From positions 1,302,001 to 1,366,000 of the forward strand of contig NZ_JBNINT010000001.1 of assembly GCF_050510895.1 (NCBI RefSeq): a DNA stretch of 64,000 bases, in the 5' to 3' direction. The notes beneath the pieces are model-generated. The model was not told the origin of the DNA. It made no database searches and saw only the letters and a program-made list of their open reading frames with translations. This document shows positions 54,535 through 63,623 of this stretch, one piece after another. The position numbers and the translations under genes were made by a program. The DNA is from Pannonibacter phragmitetus_B. GTDB taxonomy: Bacteria; Pseudomonadota; Alphaproteobacteria; Rhizobiales; Stappiaceae. Each line of letters starts with the position of its first letter. Positions within the stretch are counted from its first letter, which is position 1.

Positions 54535-56379
54535 AATCCCGAGCTGCACGACGGCGTCGGTCTGAGCCAGAATGGCGGGATTGTGGGTGACGATCAGCAT
54601 CCCGGTCCCGTCTTTGCGCAAGGATGCCAGAAGCCGTGAAATCTGGTCCTGATCGAGGCCAGTGACTGTCTCGTCCAGGATCAGGAAATCAGGTTCGCGC
54701 GCCACGGCCCGTGCAATCAGCAGACGTTGCACAAGGTTCTGCGAAACCATTCCTTCTGCCACAAGCGTCTGCACGCCCATCGGCAGCGTTGCCACTTCCT
54801 CGTCCAGTCCGGTGATGCGCAGGGCGCGGGCGATGGCCTCGTCCCGGAGCGGTGCCATGCCCAGAACGACGGCGCGGATCGTGTCGAGGCTGATGCTTTC
54901 ATCCTGAAAGACGCAGCCAATGCGGCGCCTGTAGCTCGCCGGATCGAGCCTTTCCAGCAACTCGCCATCCACCCGAATGCTCCCGCTTTCCGGCTTCTGG
55001 AAACCCAGCAGCAGCTGGATCAACGTTGACTTGCCGCAGCCCGAAGGGCCGGTGAGCCCCAGAACTTCACCGCGCCGCAAAGTGAGGTTCGCGTTTTGAA
55101 GCACAGGTCCGGGTGCGTCCGGATAGTGAAAGCTCAAGCCTTCGCAAGCAATCTGTCGGATGCTGCCGGGCGTGAGGCTGCCACTGTGCCCGCCTTCGCC
55201 GTTTGTGAGCCACTCTGGCTGTTCAATGCGTCTTTCAGGTGCTACACGGCCGGCCATCAGGCCTGCTTGCGTCAAGCAGGCTGCCGCCAGCGCGATGCCC
55301 GCAAGGACAAGCGGTTGTGAATTGTCCGTGAGGGCGGACTGTTCTGCCGCAATACAGGATGCGAGCGGCACTGCGCAGATCAGAAGCCGGTCCAGCGCTG
55401 AACGCAGGTCTTCTAGCCGCGACTGCCACCGGCTGACTGTCTGCCATGCGCCTTGCGCGTCCGCCACACGGCGCATCAGCCAGTCTCCCCGTCCCAGCAA
55501 CCGCAGCCGGGGCAGGGCGGCGGCGGTTTCGGCTGCGATCTCTTGCAGGGCGTTGCTCCGGCGCTGGCATTCCTCCTGCTGCCGGAAAATCCGCCGCGTC
55601 AGTGAAGCTCTGAGTGCAAGGGCGGGCAGGAGAAGCAGACCTGCGGCAGAAAGGGCTGCCGGACTTGCCGCAGCCAGAAGCCCCAGCGCGGGCACTGCAA
55701 GCCCAAGGGCGCTGATCCTTCCGCTTTTTCGCAGGCTGTCCTCAATGGCTTGCGTCACCAGTGCCCCCAGCCGCTCTGCCATCCCGGCAGGCGAAGGCCG
55801 GTTGAGCTGCGCTGGGGCTGCATGTGCCAGCCGCAGCCAGATTGCCGATGAGCTTGCAAGGCCCGCAAGGCCGATGCGCCGAAGCGCTGCCGTCTGCCGG
55901 ATCAGTAGGGCCAAAGCTCCGCTGCCTGCAAGCACCGCAAGACCGGCAGTTGCCTTTCCCGGTGAGGGCTGTGTGATCAGGGCTGCTGCCGGGGCATTGA
56001 TTGCAAGACCTGTCAGGATCGCCGGGATTGCCTCCTGCCATCCGGGCATGGTGCGGGCTTTGGGGGCAACGAGGGCCAGTGCCTCCGGCAGTACATCCGT
56101 TGCTTCGGGTGCTGCACTTCTTCTGCCATCGGCATGAAGCAAGGCGGTGTGCCCGCCGCGCGTATCGAGCACGGCAGCATTTTCTTCGCCTTTGAGAAAA
56201 ACGATCAGAAGCCCCAGGTCTTCGTTCCGCCAGTCCGGTGCGCCGCTGCCGGGCGCAGGCAGGCGGATGCGGCGCAGGAGAAGCCCTTCGGCCATTGCAG
56301 CAGCGCGCAGGGCTTCCTCCTTATGCGGGGACGCCATCCGGGCGAGGCGGGCAAGCCGAAGCCCTGCATCATCCTTCAT
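54508..56379 (-). CDS. ABC exporter subunit B (no peptidase domain) of the RiPP locus
   Basis: 623 residues from ATG at 56379. A poorly conserved N-terminal domain of about 130 residues, then 5-6 membrane segments, then an ATPase domain: Walker A GPSGCGKST, Q-loop CVFQDES, Walker B FLILDETVTGLD and H-loop IVTHNP intact. The ABC signature is lost: VSQNLVQRLLIARA replaces LSGGQ. This is the layout of the second, peptidase-free exporter of NHLP systems. It overlaps the C39 exporter gene by 11 bases, so the two subunits are coupled. The intact catalytic residues pair with the intact signature of the C39 subunit. Confidence 0.8.
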   Translation of the reverse strand: MKDDAGLRLARLARMASPHKEEALRAAAMAEGLLLRRIRLPAPGSGAPDWRNEDLGLLIVFLKGEENAAVLDTRGGHTALLHADGRRSAAPEATDVLPEALALVAPKARTMPGWQEAIPAILTGLAINAPAAALITQPSPGKATAGLAVLAGSGALALLIRQTAALRRIGLAGLASSSAIWLRLAHAAPAQLNRPSPAGMAERLGALVTQAIEDSLRKSGRISALGLAVPALGLLAAASPAALSAAGLLLLPALALRASLTRRIFRQQEECQRRSNALQEIAAETAAALPRLRLLGRGDWLMRRVADAQGAWQTVSRWQSRLEDLRSALDRLLICAVPLASCIAAEQSALTDNSQPLVLAGIALAAACLTQAGLMAGRVAPERRIEQPEWLTNGEGGHSGSLTPGSIRQIACEGLSFHYPDAPGPVLQNANLTLRRGEVLGLTGPSGCGKSTLIQLLLGFQKPESGSIRVDGELLERLDPASYRRRIGCVFQDESISLDTIRAVVLGMAPLRDEAIARALRITGLDEEVATLPMGVQTLVAEGMVSQNLVQRLLIARAVAREPDFLILDETVTGLDQDQISRLLASLRKDGTGMLIVTHNPAILAQTDAVVQLGISDMPAVTV

Positions 56380-58397
56380 GATCGCTCCCCAGCCTGATTT
56401 CATGGGTGACTTGGCCTGCCGTCATGGCTCTTGCGCCGCACAGGACGAGGCCGATGCCTGCCGCGGTCAGCCGCTGCCGCAGGCGTATTTCCAGCTCGCT
56501 CTCCAGCGCGTCGAAAGCCTCATCCACCACCAGAAACCGGGGCTGCCGCAGCAGGCTGCGGGCCAGCATCAGCCGCCGCAATTGCCCGCCGCTTAGGCTG
56601 GGCCGGGCAGGTGTCAGAGGCAGGGTAAGCCCGCCGCGCGGGGCAAGGGTTTGCCAAAGCTCCACCTTTTCCAGCGCGCTGATCAGGACGTCATCTGACA
56701 ATTCATCCTGTCCCAGCCGCAGGTTCTCCGCCACCGTGCCTTTGAAGGGTGGCAGCGGGCGTGCCTCATACAGCACCAGTCCCGGCCACTGCGCCAAAGC
56801 CTCGCTGGCGGGCTTGCCGTTCAGCAGAATGTGTACGCCGGACAAAGGCTCAAGCCCGGCAATCGCGCGCAGAAGACGTGATTTACCGCAGCCGGAAGGG
56901 CCGGTGACGGCCAGCGTTTCGCCGGGGCTGAGCGTGATGGTCTGGTTCTGATGCTGCAATGCAAGCCGGCACTCTGCAGGAGGAGGCCCTGAACCGGGTT
57001 CGCATGGCTTTGCGCCATTGCGGATGTCCTCCAGCCTTGCCGCAATGGTGCGAAGGGCCGAAAGCGCAGGAGCAAGGCAAGCAATCTGCCCCGCTTGCCG
57101 GTGGAGCGCGGCGCAGAGCAGGGCCAGACCCAATATGCCGCCAGCCTGTGCACCGTCCGCCTTCGCGCCACCAAGTCCGTGCAGGGCAACCGCCGCCATG
57201 CCGGAGAAGTGCAGAAGCCCCTGCAAGGCCTGAAGCCCGGCCATCTTGAGGCCAGCCCGTTGCGCCACGCCCATGCTGACCGCATGGGACCCGGCCAGCC
57301 GCAGCGCCAGTTCTTCACTGCGCCCGCCGCAGAGCCATGTCTCAATCAGGGCCAGCATGCTGCTGCCGGGAATAGCCGGGGCAGAAGAGGCAATCCGGTC
57401 CAGCGTTGCTTCCATGCGTGAAAGCTGGCTGCCCCGGCGGCTTGTGGCAAGCCATGTCAAAAGAGCAGCGGCAAGGCCGGTGAAAGCAACGGCAAGCCCT
57501 GCCATGCCAAAGCACGAGGCTCCAGCCGCCAGCAACAAAAGGCCGGGCATATCTGCTGTGCGGGCAAAGCTGAGACCGGCGGCCCTTGCGCCGGGCGCCA
57601 GGAGCATCAGATCGGCCGCCTGATCCGGCACACGGCGCGAAAACCAGTCGAGGTCCTGCGTTGTCAGAAAGGCACTCGCCTGTTGCTCCACCGTCCTTGC
57701 CAGCGCATTCGCGGCTGACTGTCTGGCAAGGTGCCTCAGAAAAGCTGCCCCTGCGCCCGCTAGGGCCAGAAGCAGCAAGAGGAAGAGGAGGGGGCTGGCT
57801 GAGAGTCTGGCCCTTTTGATCCAGCGTGATTGCAGCAATCAGCACCAGCCCCTGCAGCATCATGCCCGCCGCCATCGCAATGGCCAGTCTGGCGGTCATT
57901 GGCCGCAGAAGACCGGAAAGAGCTGTCTGCCACCCCAAGGCAGGATCGGGCCCGCTCCGCCTGAGCGGCTGCACGGTGATGATGATCCCGGTGTAGTCCT
58001 GCGCGAAGTCATGACGGCTGGTCAGAACTGGTCCGCAACCTGGATCATTGACCATCACGTGACTGTCCGTCACTGACTCCACCACCACGAAATGGATGAA
58101 GCGGCTGTGGGCGATGACTGGCAGAGCCTGACGTTGCAGCTCGTCCAGCGTGCGGCGGTAGGCTGCGGCATGAAAGCCGTTCTGCCGTGCCAGCGCAATG
58201 ATCTGCCGGGCGGAAAGCCCAAGGCGCGTGGAGCCTGCCTGCCTGCGCAGATCCTCAAGGGTTACCGCGCTGCCATGATGCGCCAGCAGTATGGCCAGCG
58301 CGGCCAGACCGCATTCTGCTGTCTCGCCCTGCCGGATATCCGGTGTTGGCCTTTGCTTGTCCTGCTGTGCTTGAGGCTTGCGCAAAAGTGGCAGCAT
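56369..58397 (-). CDS. C39 peptidase-containing ABC exporter subunit A (frameshifted as assembled)
   Basis: Two frames join near 57811-57813 if one base of the GGG run (CCC on the given strand) is removed, giving about 676 residues from ATG 58397. N-terminal C39 peptidase (30-150): catalytic Cys in GETAECGLAALAILLAHHG, His in RFIHFVVVES, Asp in MVNDPGCG. Membrane segments follow, then the ATPase domain with Walker A GPSGCGKS, signature LSGGQLRRLMLARSL and Walker B FLVVDEAFDALE. The Q-loop Gln is replaced (VLYEARP) and the H-loop His is missing (LVLCGARAM). It should cut the precursors after GG and export the cores with subunit B. Confidence 0.82.
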
Positions 58398-58530
58398 GGG
58401 TTCAGTGGGCGCTCTTTGGCATTTGATGCAGGGTGTGCGAGGTGTCGGGCAGGACAGTGCACCGCATGTTGAAGCATGGTCCGGCGCAGGGACATGAAGT
58501 CCACCGGCATGTGATGTATGACTTGATCCG

Positions 58531-58551
58531 CCTGCGCAAGTCTTGCGCAGG
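58531..58551. promoter_or_regulatory. Dyad in the divergent promoter region of the RiPP exporter
   Basis: CCTGCGCAA-GTC-TTGCGCAGG, a perfect 9-bp inverted repeat with a 3-base centre, between the divergent C39 exporter and HlyD-like genes. Size and position suit a regulator binding site; no regulator gene lies next to it. Confidence 0.45.
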
Positions 58552-58584
58552 GCAGACGGTGCAGCAGGGCAGGTGGAGGCATCA

Positions 58585-58830
58585 ATGCCGGGTGAGAATG
58601 GGCCGGGAAACACCGCTGCTGATGGCAGCGAGACAGTCGGACAGCCTTCCGGTGCTGCCACCCTTCAACCGAAGGGAAGCGGTCTTTTCCGGGCTGAGGC
58701 TCTCGCCCGTCTGTCCGCGACCGAAGATCTCGACCGCCCGGCCCGGCTGGCGGTGCTTCCCCATCTTCCCGTTCTGCTCGCAGGCGCTGCAGTTTGTGCG
58801 GCAGCTGGAGCCTGGCTTTTGCTGGCATGA
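58585..58830 (+). CDS. Truncated HlyD/NHLM-type secretion protein N-terminus
   Basis: 81 residues from ATG at 58585, 6 bases after GGTGGAGG, a good ribosome site. After 33 polar residues comes GLFRAEALARLSATEDLDRP, very like the start of HlyD adaptors from NHLP/NHLM secretion systems, then one membrane segment (LPVLLAGAAVCAAAGAWLLLA) and an immediate stop. The whole periplasmic hairpin and barrel of HlyD is missing. Only 15 bases separate it from the convergent P-type ATPase, so no frameshift could restore it. Either a decayed gene or a minimal membrane anchor. Confidence 0.55.
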   Translation: MPGENGPGNTAADGSETVGQPSGAATLQPKGSGLFRAEALARLSATEDLDRPARLAVLPHLPVLLAGAAVCAAAGAWLLLA

Positions 58831-58845
58831 GGCGCGCTGATCGTT

Positions 58846-60693
58846 TCAGGGCGTGATCCGGAGGGCGCGCAGGGCATTGAGAATGACTGCCACGTCTATG
58901 GCTTCCTGGATCAAAGCGCCTTGCAGGGGCGTCAGATAGCCGAGGGCGGCAGCGGCCATGCCCAGAACCGAAAGACCGGTCCCTGCTGCAACGCTTTCCA
59001 GTGCAATCCGCCGGGCTCCGCGTGCAACGCCGATACCGGGGGCAATCCGGTCGAGGCGGTCAACCAGAAGAATGGCGTCGGCGGCCTCGGCACTGGCTGC
59101 GGCCCCTCTGGCCCCCATCGCCACGCCAATATCTGCCGCTGCCAGCGCCGGGGCATCGTTCACGCCGTCGCCGATCATCATCACAGGGCCGTTCTTGCGT
59201 TCGCTCAAGACAAGCAGCACCTTTTGATCCGGTGTCAGATCGGCACGGATGCCATCAAGCCCAAGTCCGCGGGTTACACGTCTGGCGACCGCCTCACGGT
59301 CACCTGTGGCAAGAAGGATGCGTGCGACGCCTTGCCGGCGCAGAGAGGCCAGCATGAGATCCGTGCCCTCGCGCAGGGGATCGGCCATCACGAGATGCCC
59401 GGCCATCTTGCCGTCAACAGCAACGGCAACGGTAAGGGCGCCGGCTTCCAGTGCCGGTTTCATTCCGGCAGACAGCCCCAGACGCCGGGCAACAAATCCG
59501 GCGCCTCCAACGATCACCTGATGCCCGCCAGCCGAACCGCTGACACCTTCGCCGGGTATCTCTGTTGCATCCTCCGGGGGCGGCAGATGCAAGCCGCGCG
59601 TTCTGGCCTCCGCCACGACGGCCTGCGCCACAGGATGGCTCGATGCCTGATCCAGAGCCGCAGCAAGCCGCAGTATTTCATCGCCGGGCATGCCTCCGGC
59701 ACTGTGGATGTCTATGATCTGCGGGTGCCCGGCCGTCAGCGTGCCTGTCTTGTCGAGGATGAGCGTGTGGACCCGTGCCATGGCCTCAAGGGCCCTGGCG
59801 CCTTTGATTAGCACGCCGAAATGGGCTGCCCGGGACAGTCCGCTGGCAAGCGCAACGGGAACCGCAAGGATCAGCGGGCAGGGCGTTGCCACGACCAGCA
59901 CCGCGACAGCGCGCACCGGATCTCCCGCGAGCCACCATGCTGCTGCCGCCATGGCAAGGGTCACTGCAAGGAAGCCAAGCGACCATTGGTCCGCCAGCCG
60001 GGACATGGGAGCCCTGGAGCGTTGCGCCTCTTCGACGAGCCGGACGATCCCCGCATAGGTGCTGGTGCTGGCCTCGTGCGTTGCCAGCAGGTCGAAGGCA
60101 TCGCCAGCATTTGTTGATCCGCTCAGTGCTTCCGCACCTTGCGCCAGCCGCACGGGCAAGGATTCCCCGGTCAGGGCGGATGTGTCCAGAAAAGCCAAGG
60201 CTGACGCAATGCATCCATCCACCGGCACGGCTTCGCCCTGCCGGATGAGCAGACGGTCGCCCGGTGCAACGGCGTCAAGCGCCACCGTTTCGAGACCGCC
60301 ATTTCTGTATCGTGTTGCCGTGCGCGGCACGCGTGACAACAGGTCCCGCATTTCCCGCCTTGCGCGGCCTTCGGCGAAGCTCTCCAGAAAAGTGCCGCCG
60401 GAATACATCACCGCAACCACGGCTGCGGCCAGCGTTTCCCCAAAGGCAAGGGCGGCCGTCATGGACAGGGCGGCCACCACATCGAGGCCGGTCTCGCGGC
60501 GCATGAGGCTGCGCAAGATCTCAGCCAGCAATGCAGCAAGCACCGGCAATACTCCGGCGGTCCACACGATCCGGGCGGCGTCCTGATACGAGCTGAAGTG
60601 CAGCGCCAGTCCGGCTGCAAGGGCAGTGACGGCGATTGCCAGAAGCAGCGCCTTGAAACGGTCTGTTGGTGCCTTGTCTGTGATCGGTCCCAA
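58846..60693 (-). CDS. P1B-type heavy-metal ATPase with TPC motif
   Basis: 615 residues, complete P1B core without any N-terminal metal-binding domain. Two N-terminal membrane pairs, actuator loop SALTGES, fourth-pair motif VVATPCPLILAVPVA, phosphorylation site DKTGTLTAGHP, SSHPVA and hinge MIGDGVNDAPA. The ion-path motif is TPC instead of the CPC of copper/zinc pumps; TPC pumps of the P1B-5 group have been linked to nickel and iron, though those usually carry a C-terminal hemerythrin domain that is absent here. The substrate is therefore open. Convergent with the HlyD fragment, divergent from arsH. Confidence 0.88.
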   Translation of the reverse strand: MGPITDKAPTDRFKALLLAIAVTALAAGLALHFSSYQDAARIVWTAGVLPVLAALLAEILRSLMRRETGLDVVAALSMTAALAFGETLAAAVVAVMYSGGTFLESFAEGRARREMRDLLSRVPRTATRYRNGGLETVALDAVAPGDRLLIRQGEAVPVDGCIASALAFLDTSALTGESLPVRLAQGAEALSGSTNAGDAFDLLATHEASTSTYAGIVRLVEEAQRSRAPMSRLADQWSLGFLAVTLAMAAAAWWLAGDPVRAVAVLVVATPCPLILAVPVALASGLSRAAHFGVLIKGARALEAMARVHTLILDKTGTLTAGHPQIIDIHSAGGMPGDEILRLAAALDQASSHPVAQAVVAEARTRGLHLPPPEDATEIPGEGVSGSAGGHQVIVGGAGFVARRLGLSAGMKPALEAGALTVAVAVDGKMAGHLVMADPLREGTDLMLASLRRQGVARILLATGDREAVARRVTRGLGLDGIRADLTPDQKVLLVLSERKNGPVMMIGDGVNDAPALAAADIGVAMGARGAAASAEAADAILLVDRLDRIAPGIGVARGARRIALESVAAGTGLSVLGMAAAALGYLTPLQGALIQEAIDVAVILNALRALRITP

Positions 60694-60955
60694 GATAGGT
60701 TCTCCGCCGGCAGCGCCGCTCTTGCCGCATCCAGAAGCTAGCTTCTATCCGGTCACGTTTAAAGCTGTAGATGCCGGTGGCCTGTGGCTCAGGTTTTCCG
60801 GTTGCCGCTTCACGAGACACCGCTCGATAAGGGCTTCCCGCCACACGACAACGCGCTATGAATAGCACCTCAAGATCCATCCGGCGCCCGAGGACCTGCC
60901 GTATCAGACCCTGGCATCGGCCACGAACGATCATCGATGCGATAAGGAAACCTGA

Positions 60956-61690
60956 GTGTCTGACTTTTCTTCCCCTCATTCCACTCCACAGATCGACGAG
61001 ACGTGTTTTGCAGCCATCGACGAAGACCGGCTGTTTTCTGCGCCCGTCAGCACTCATCCGGCGCGGATCCTGATCCTCTATGGGTCACTCAGGCCGCGTT
61101 CCTTCAGCCGGCTGTCTGCGGAAGAGGCGGGGCGTATCCTGACGCGGTTTGGCGCTGAAGTGCGGTTCTTCAACCCTTCGGGCTTGCCACTGGTGGATGA
61201 TGGTGTTGATGCCAGCCATCCGAAGGTGCGCGAACTGCGCGATCTGGTGGCCTGGTCGGAGGGCATGGTGTGGTCGAGCCCCGAGCGCCACGGAGCCATG
61301 ACCGGCCTGATGAAGACGCAGATTGACTGGATCCCGCTGTCAGATGGTGCCGTGCGGCCGACGCAGGGCAAGACCCTCGCCCTGATGCAGGTCTCGGGTG
61401 GATCGCAGAGCTTCAACGCGGTCAATCAGATGCGCATCCTTGGCCGCTGGATGAGAATGCTGACCATCCCAAACCAGTCCTCCATTCCGAAAGCCTTCCA
61501 GGAATTCGACGACGAGGGGCGGATGCGCCCGTCTCCCTTCTTTGACCGGATCGTCGATGTGATGGAGGAACTGGTGAAGTTTACGCTCCTGACCCGGGGG
61601 CGCTCGGACTATCTGGTTGACCGTTATTCCGAGCGCAGGGAAAGTGCCGAAGCATTGATGAAGCGGGTCAACCAGTCATCTGCAACATGA
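60956..61690 (+). CDS. arsH: ArsH-type NADPH-dependent FMN reductase
   Basis: 244 residues from GTG at 60956, after AAGGAAA. Flavodoxin-like fold with FMN-phosphate loop YGSLRPRSFSRLSAEEAGRI and the ArsH block SSPERHGAMTGLMKTQIDWIP; the C-terminal RGRSDYLVDRYSERR is also typical. ArsH oxidises trivalent organoarsenicals or reduces quinones and metals with NADPH. No arsR, arsC or arsB is nearby, so it is not part of a complete ars operon. The 262-base gap upstream holds no evident ArsR operator. Confidence 0.9.
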   Translation: MSDFSSPHSTPQIDETCFAAIDEDRLFSAPVSTHPARILILYGSLRPRSFSRLSAEEAGRILTRFGAEVRFFNPSGLPLVDDGVDASHPKVRELRDLVAWSEGMVWSSPERHGAMTGLMKTQIDWIPLSDGAVRPTQGKTLALMQVSGGSQSFNAVNQMRILGRWMRMLTIPNQSSIPKAFQEFDDEGRMRPSPFFDRIVDVMEELVKFTLLTRGRSDYLVDRYSERRESAEALMKRVNQSSAT

Positions 61691-61784
61691 CGTGACATGG
61701 ACAGGCTGGCACCGGCTGGCACACAGTTTGAAGCCAGAACCTGACGATGAAGGGTCTGGGAGATGAAAGGGCCGGGAGGCGCAA

Positions 61785-62723
61785 ATGAAGCTGATTGGGG
61801 CAGACGACGTCAACAAGGTGCTCACCTGGCCTGCTCTTGTGGAGGCCATGCGCGCTGCGCACCGGTTGGCCGAACCAACGGTCAAGGACATGCATCTGGC
61901 GTCCGGCAGTGGCAATCTTCTGGTTCGCTCCGCCTGGTTCCCGGGCAGGATGCTTGGCGTCAAGGCGGTCACGGTGTTTGCGGACAATCCGCGCGAAACG
62001 CCGCCGCGCCCGGCCGTGCAGGGCAGCTTTATCCTGTTTGATGGCGGCAGCGGCGCGCCGGTTGCCGTCATCGATGGTGCGGCCATTACCGCTTGGAAGA
62101 CTGCCGCAGATTCGGCTCTTGGGGCCGATCTTCTTGCCCGTCAGGATGCAAGGGTTTTGCTGATGATCGGCGCTGGTGCCATGGCTGAGCCTTTGATACG
62201 GGCGCACCTGGCCGTGCGGCCTTACAGCACCGTTCTGCTTTGGAACCGCAGTCCGGAAGGGGCGGCAGCGCTTGCCGGCAGGCTCGGCGATCTGCCGGCA
62301 GAGGTGTGTGTTTGCGAGGATCTGCGCGCAGCCATGGCTCAGGCGGATGTGATCAGCAGTGCCACGATGGCGCAGACGCCGTTCATTCCTGGCGATGCGC
62401 TGCCGGAAGGTTGCCACCTTGACCTTGTCGGCGCCTACCGTCCGGATATGCGCGAAGCGGATGATACGGCACTTCAGCGCTCACGCCTCTTTGTCGATTG
62501 CCGTGATACCACTGTGGCCGAGATCGGTGAGCTGATGATCCCGATCCGAAGCGGGCTCATCACCGCTGGTGATGTTGCGGGCGATCTGTTCGACCTCGTT
62601 GCGGGGCGCGCGGGACGGCGAAGTGACTCTGAAATCACCCTCTACAAGAACGGCGGCGGTGCTCACCTCGATCTGATCACCGCTCAGTTGATCCACGACT
62701 TGCTTGACCGCCGGCCTGTTTAA
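61785..62723 (+). CDS. Ornithine cyclodeaminase/mu-crystallin family protein
   Basis: 312 residues. Substrate half with MHLASGSGNLLVRSAWFPGRMLGVKAVTVFADN and DGAAITAWKTAADSALGADLLAR; NAD(P)-binding GAGAMAEPLIRAH near residue 128; C-terminal TLYKNGGGAHLDLITA. The Lys in GVKAV and the Arg/Lys pattern fit the family. Members include ornithine cyclodeaminase, alanine dehydrogenase-like and ketimine reductases acting on cyclic imino acids; this sequence cannot be placed more finely. 94 bases after arsH on the same strand. Confidence 0.85.
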   Translation: MKLIGADDVNKVLTWPALVEAMRAAHRLAEPTVKDMHLASGSGNLLVRSAWFPGRMLGVKAVTVFADNPRETPPRPAVQGSFILFDGGSGAPVAVIDGAAITAWKTAADSALGADLLARQDARVLLMIGAGAMAEPLIRAHLAVRPYSTVLLWNRSPEGAAALAGRLGDLPAEVCVCEDLRAAMAQADVISSATMAQTPFIPGDALPEGCHLDLVGAYRPDMREADDTALQRSRLFVDCRDTTVAEIGELMIPIRSGLITAGDVAGDLFDLVAGRAGRRSDSEITLYKNGGGAHLDLITAQLIHDLLDRRPV

Positions 62724-62905
62724 AGGGGGTCGCAGTCTTGAGACTTTGCCGGCGTGCGCCGTTGGCCAGACAGTTTCGTTGCAGAGAGCTCTCCTGACGG
62801 CTGATCCTGCCGTGGCAGCATGTGCGCGGGGGCGGAGAAACAAAACGCCCCAGGCACTCCGGGCGCGGGGCAATGTGTCGCTCCACGCCCGGTCTGTGCA
62901 GCTTG

Positions 62906-63623
62906 TCAGAGGATGGAGACCTTGCCGGTTGCGATCTCGTAGATGCCGGCGACGGACTTGATTTTGCCGGAGGAGTGGAAGTCCGACAAGATCGGTCCGG
63001 TCGTCTCTGCTTTCTGGGCGTTGAGCCGGGCATTTTGGGCAGTTGCAGCGGCAAGCAGGTCTGCCGGATTTTCCGGCATGACATCGTAGACCGCCGGGCG
63101 GATGGCGTTGACAAGGCTGGGAAGGTGGCCGGGCGGCAAGGTGTTGTCGTGGATCGACTTGATCGTGGCGTCTACTGCGCCACAGGATGTGTGCCCCAGC
63201 ACGAGGATCGCCTTGATGCCGAGAACTGCCGCGGCATATTCAAGACTGGCAAGACCGTCCTCATTGATGAAATTCCCGGCAACGCGGACGACGAACAGAT
63301 CTCCCGGACCCTGGTCGAAGATCAGTTCGGGAACGACGCGGAATCTGCGCAGGTCACGACTGCCGCGAAGGGCTGCTGCCCTTCAGACCGCGCTGTGCGG
63401 CCCGCCGAATGGTCCGTGTTGATGGCCGCGTTGGCAACGTACCGGGCGTTGCCGTCAGCAAGTGCCTGCAGTGCTTCGCTGGCTGTTTGCGGCCGGGGGA
63501 CGCCGCATCTGCACTGCCGCTGGCATAGGCAGAAGACATGAATGGTGCAGCAAGTCCAAGCGCCAACCCTCCCTTGAGAAGGCTGCGGCGAGCAATGGAG
63601 AAACCTGAACAATCCTGACACAT
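62906..63623 (-). CDS. Tat-exported beta-carbonic anhydrase (two frameshifts as assembled)
   Basis: Three frames join with one base restored at 63495-63499 (GGGGG) and one at 63341-63342 (GG), giving about 239 residues. ATG 63623 has GAGGAGGG 8 bases upstream. N-terminus: twin-arginine signal ARRSLLKGGLALGLAAPFM with AYASGSA cleavage region. Catalytic zinc residues appear only after repair: Cys and Asp in VVTCADSRVVPE, then His and Cys in VLGHTSCGAV. It interconverts CO2 and bicarbonate, here in the periplasm. Convergent with the cyclodeaminase gene. Confidence 0.87.

Noticed and set aside
60694..62723. Arsenic resistance operon around arsH
   Set aside because: arsR, arsB/acr3 and arsC are absent; the neighbours are a P1B ATPase and a cyclodeaminase-like gene.
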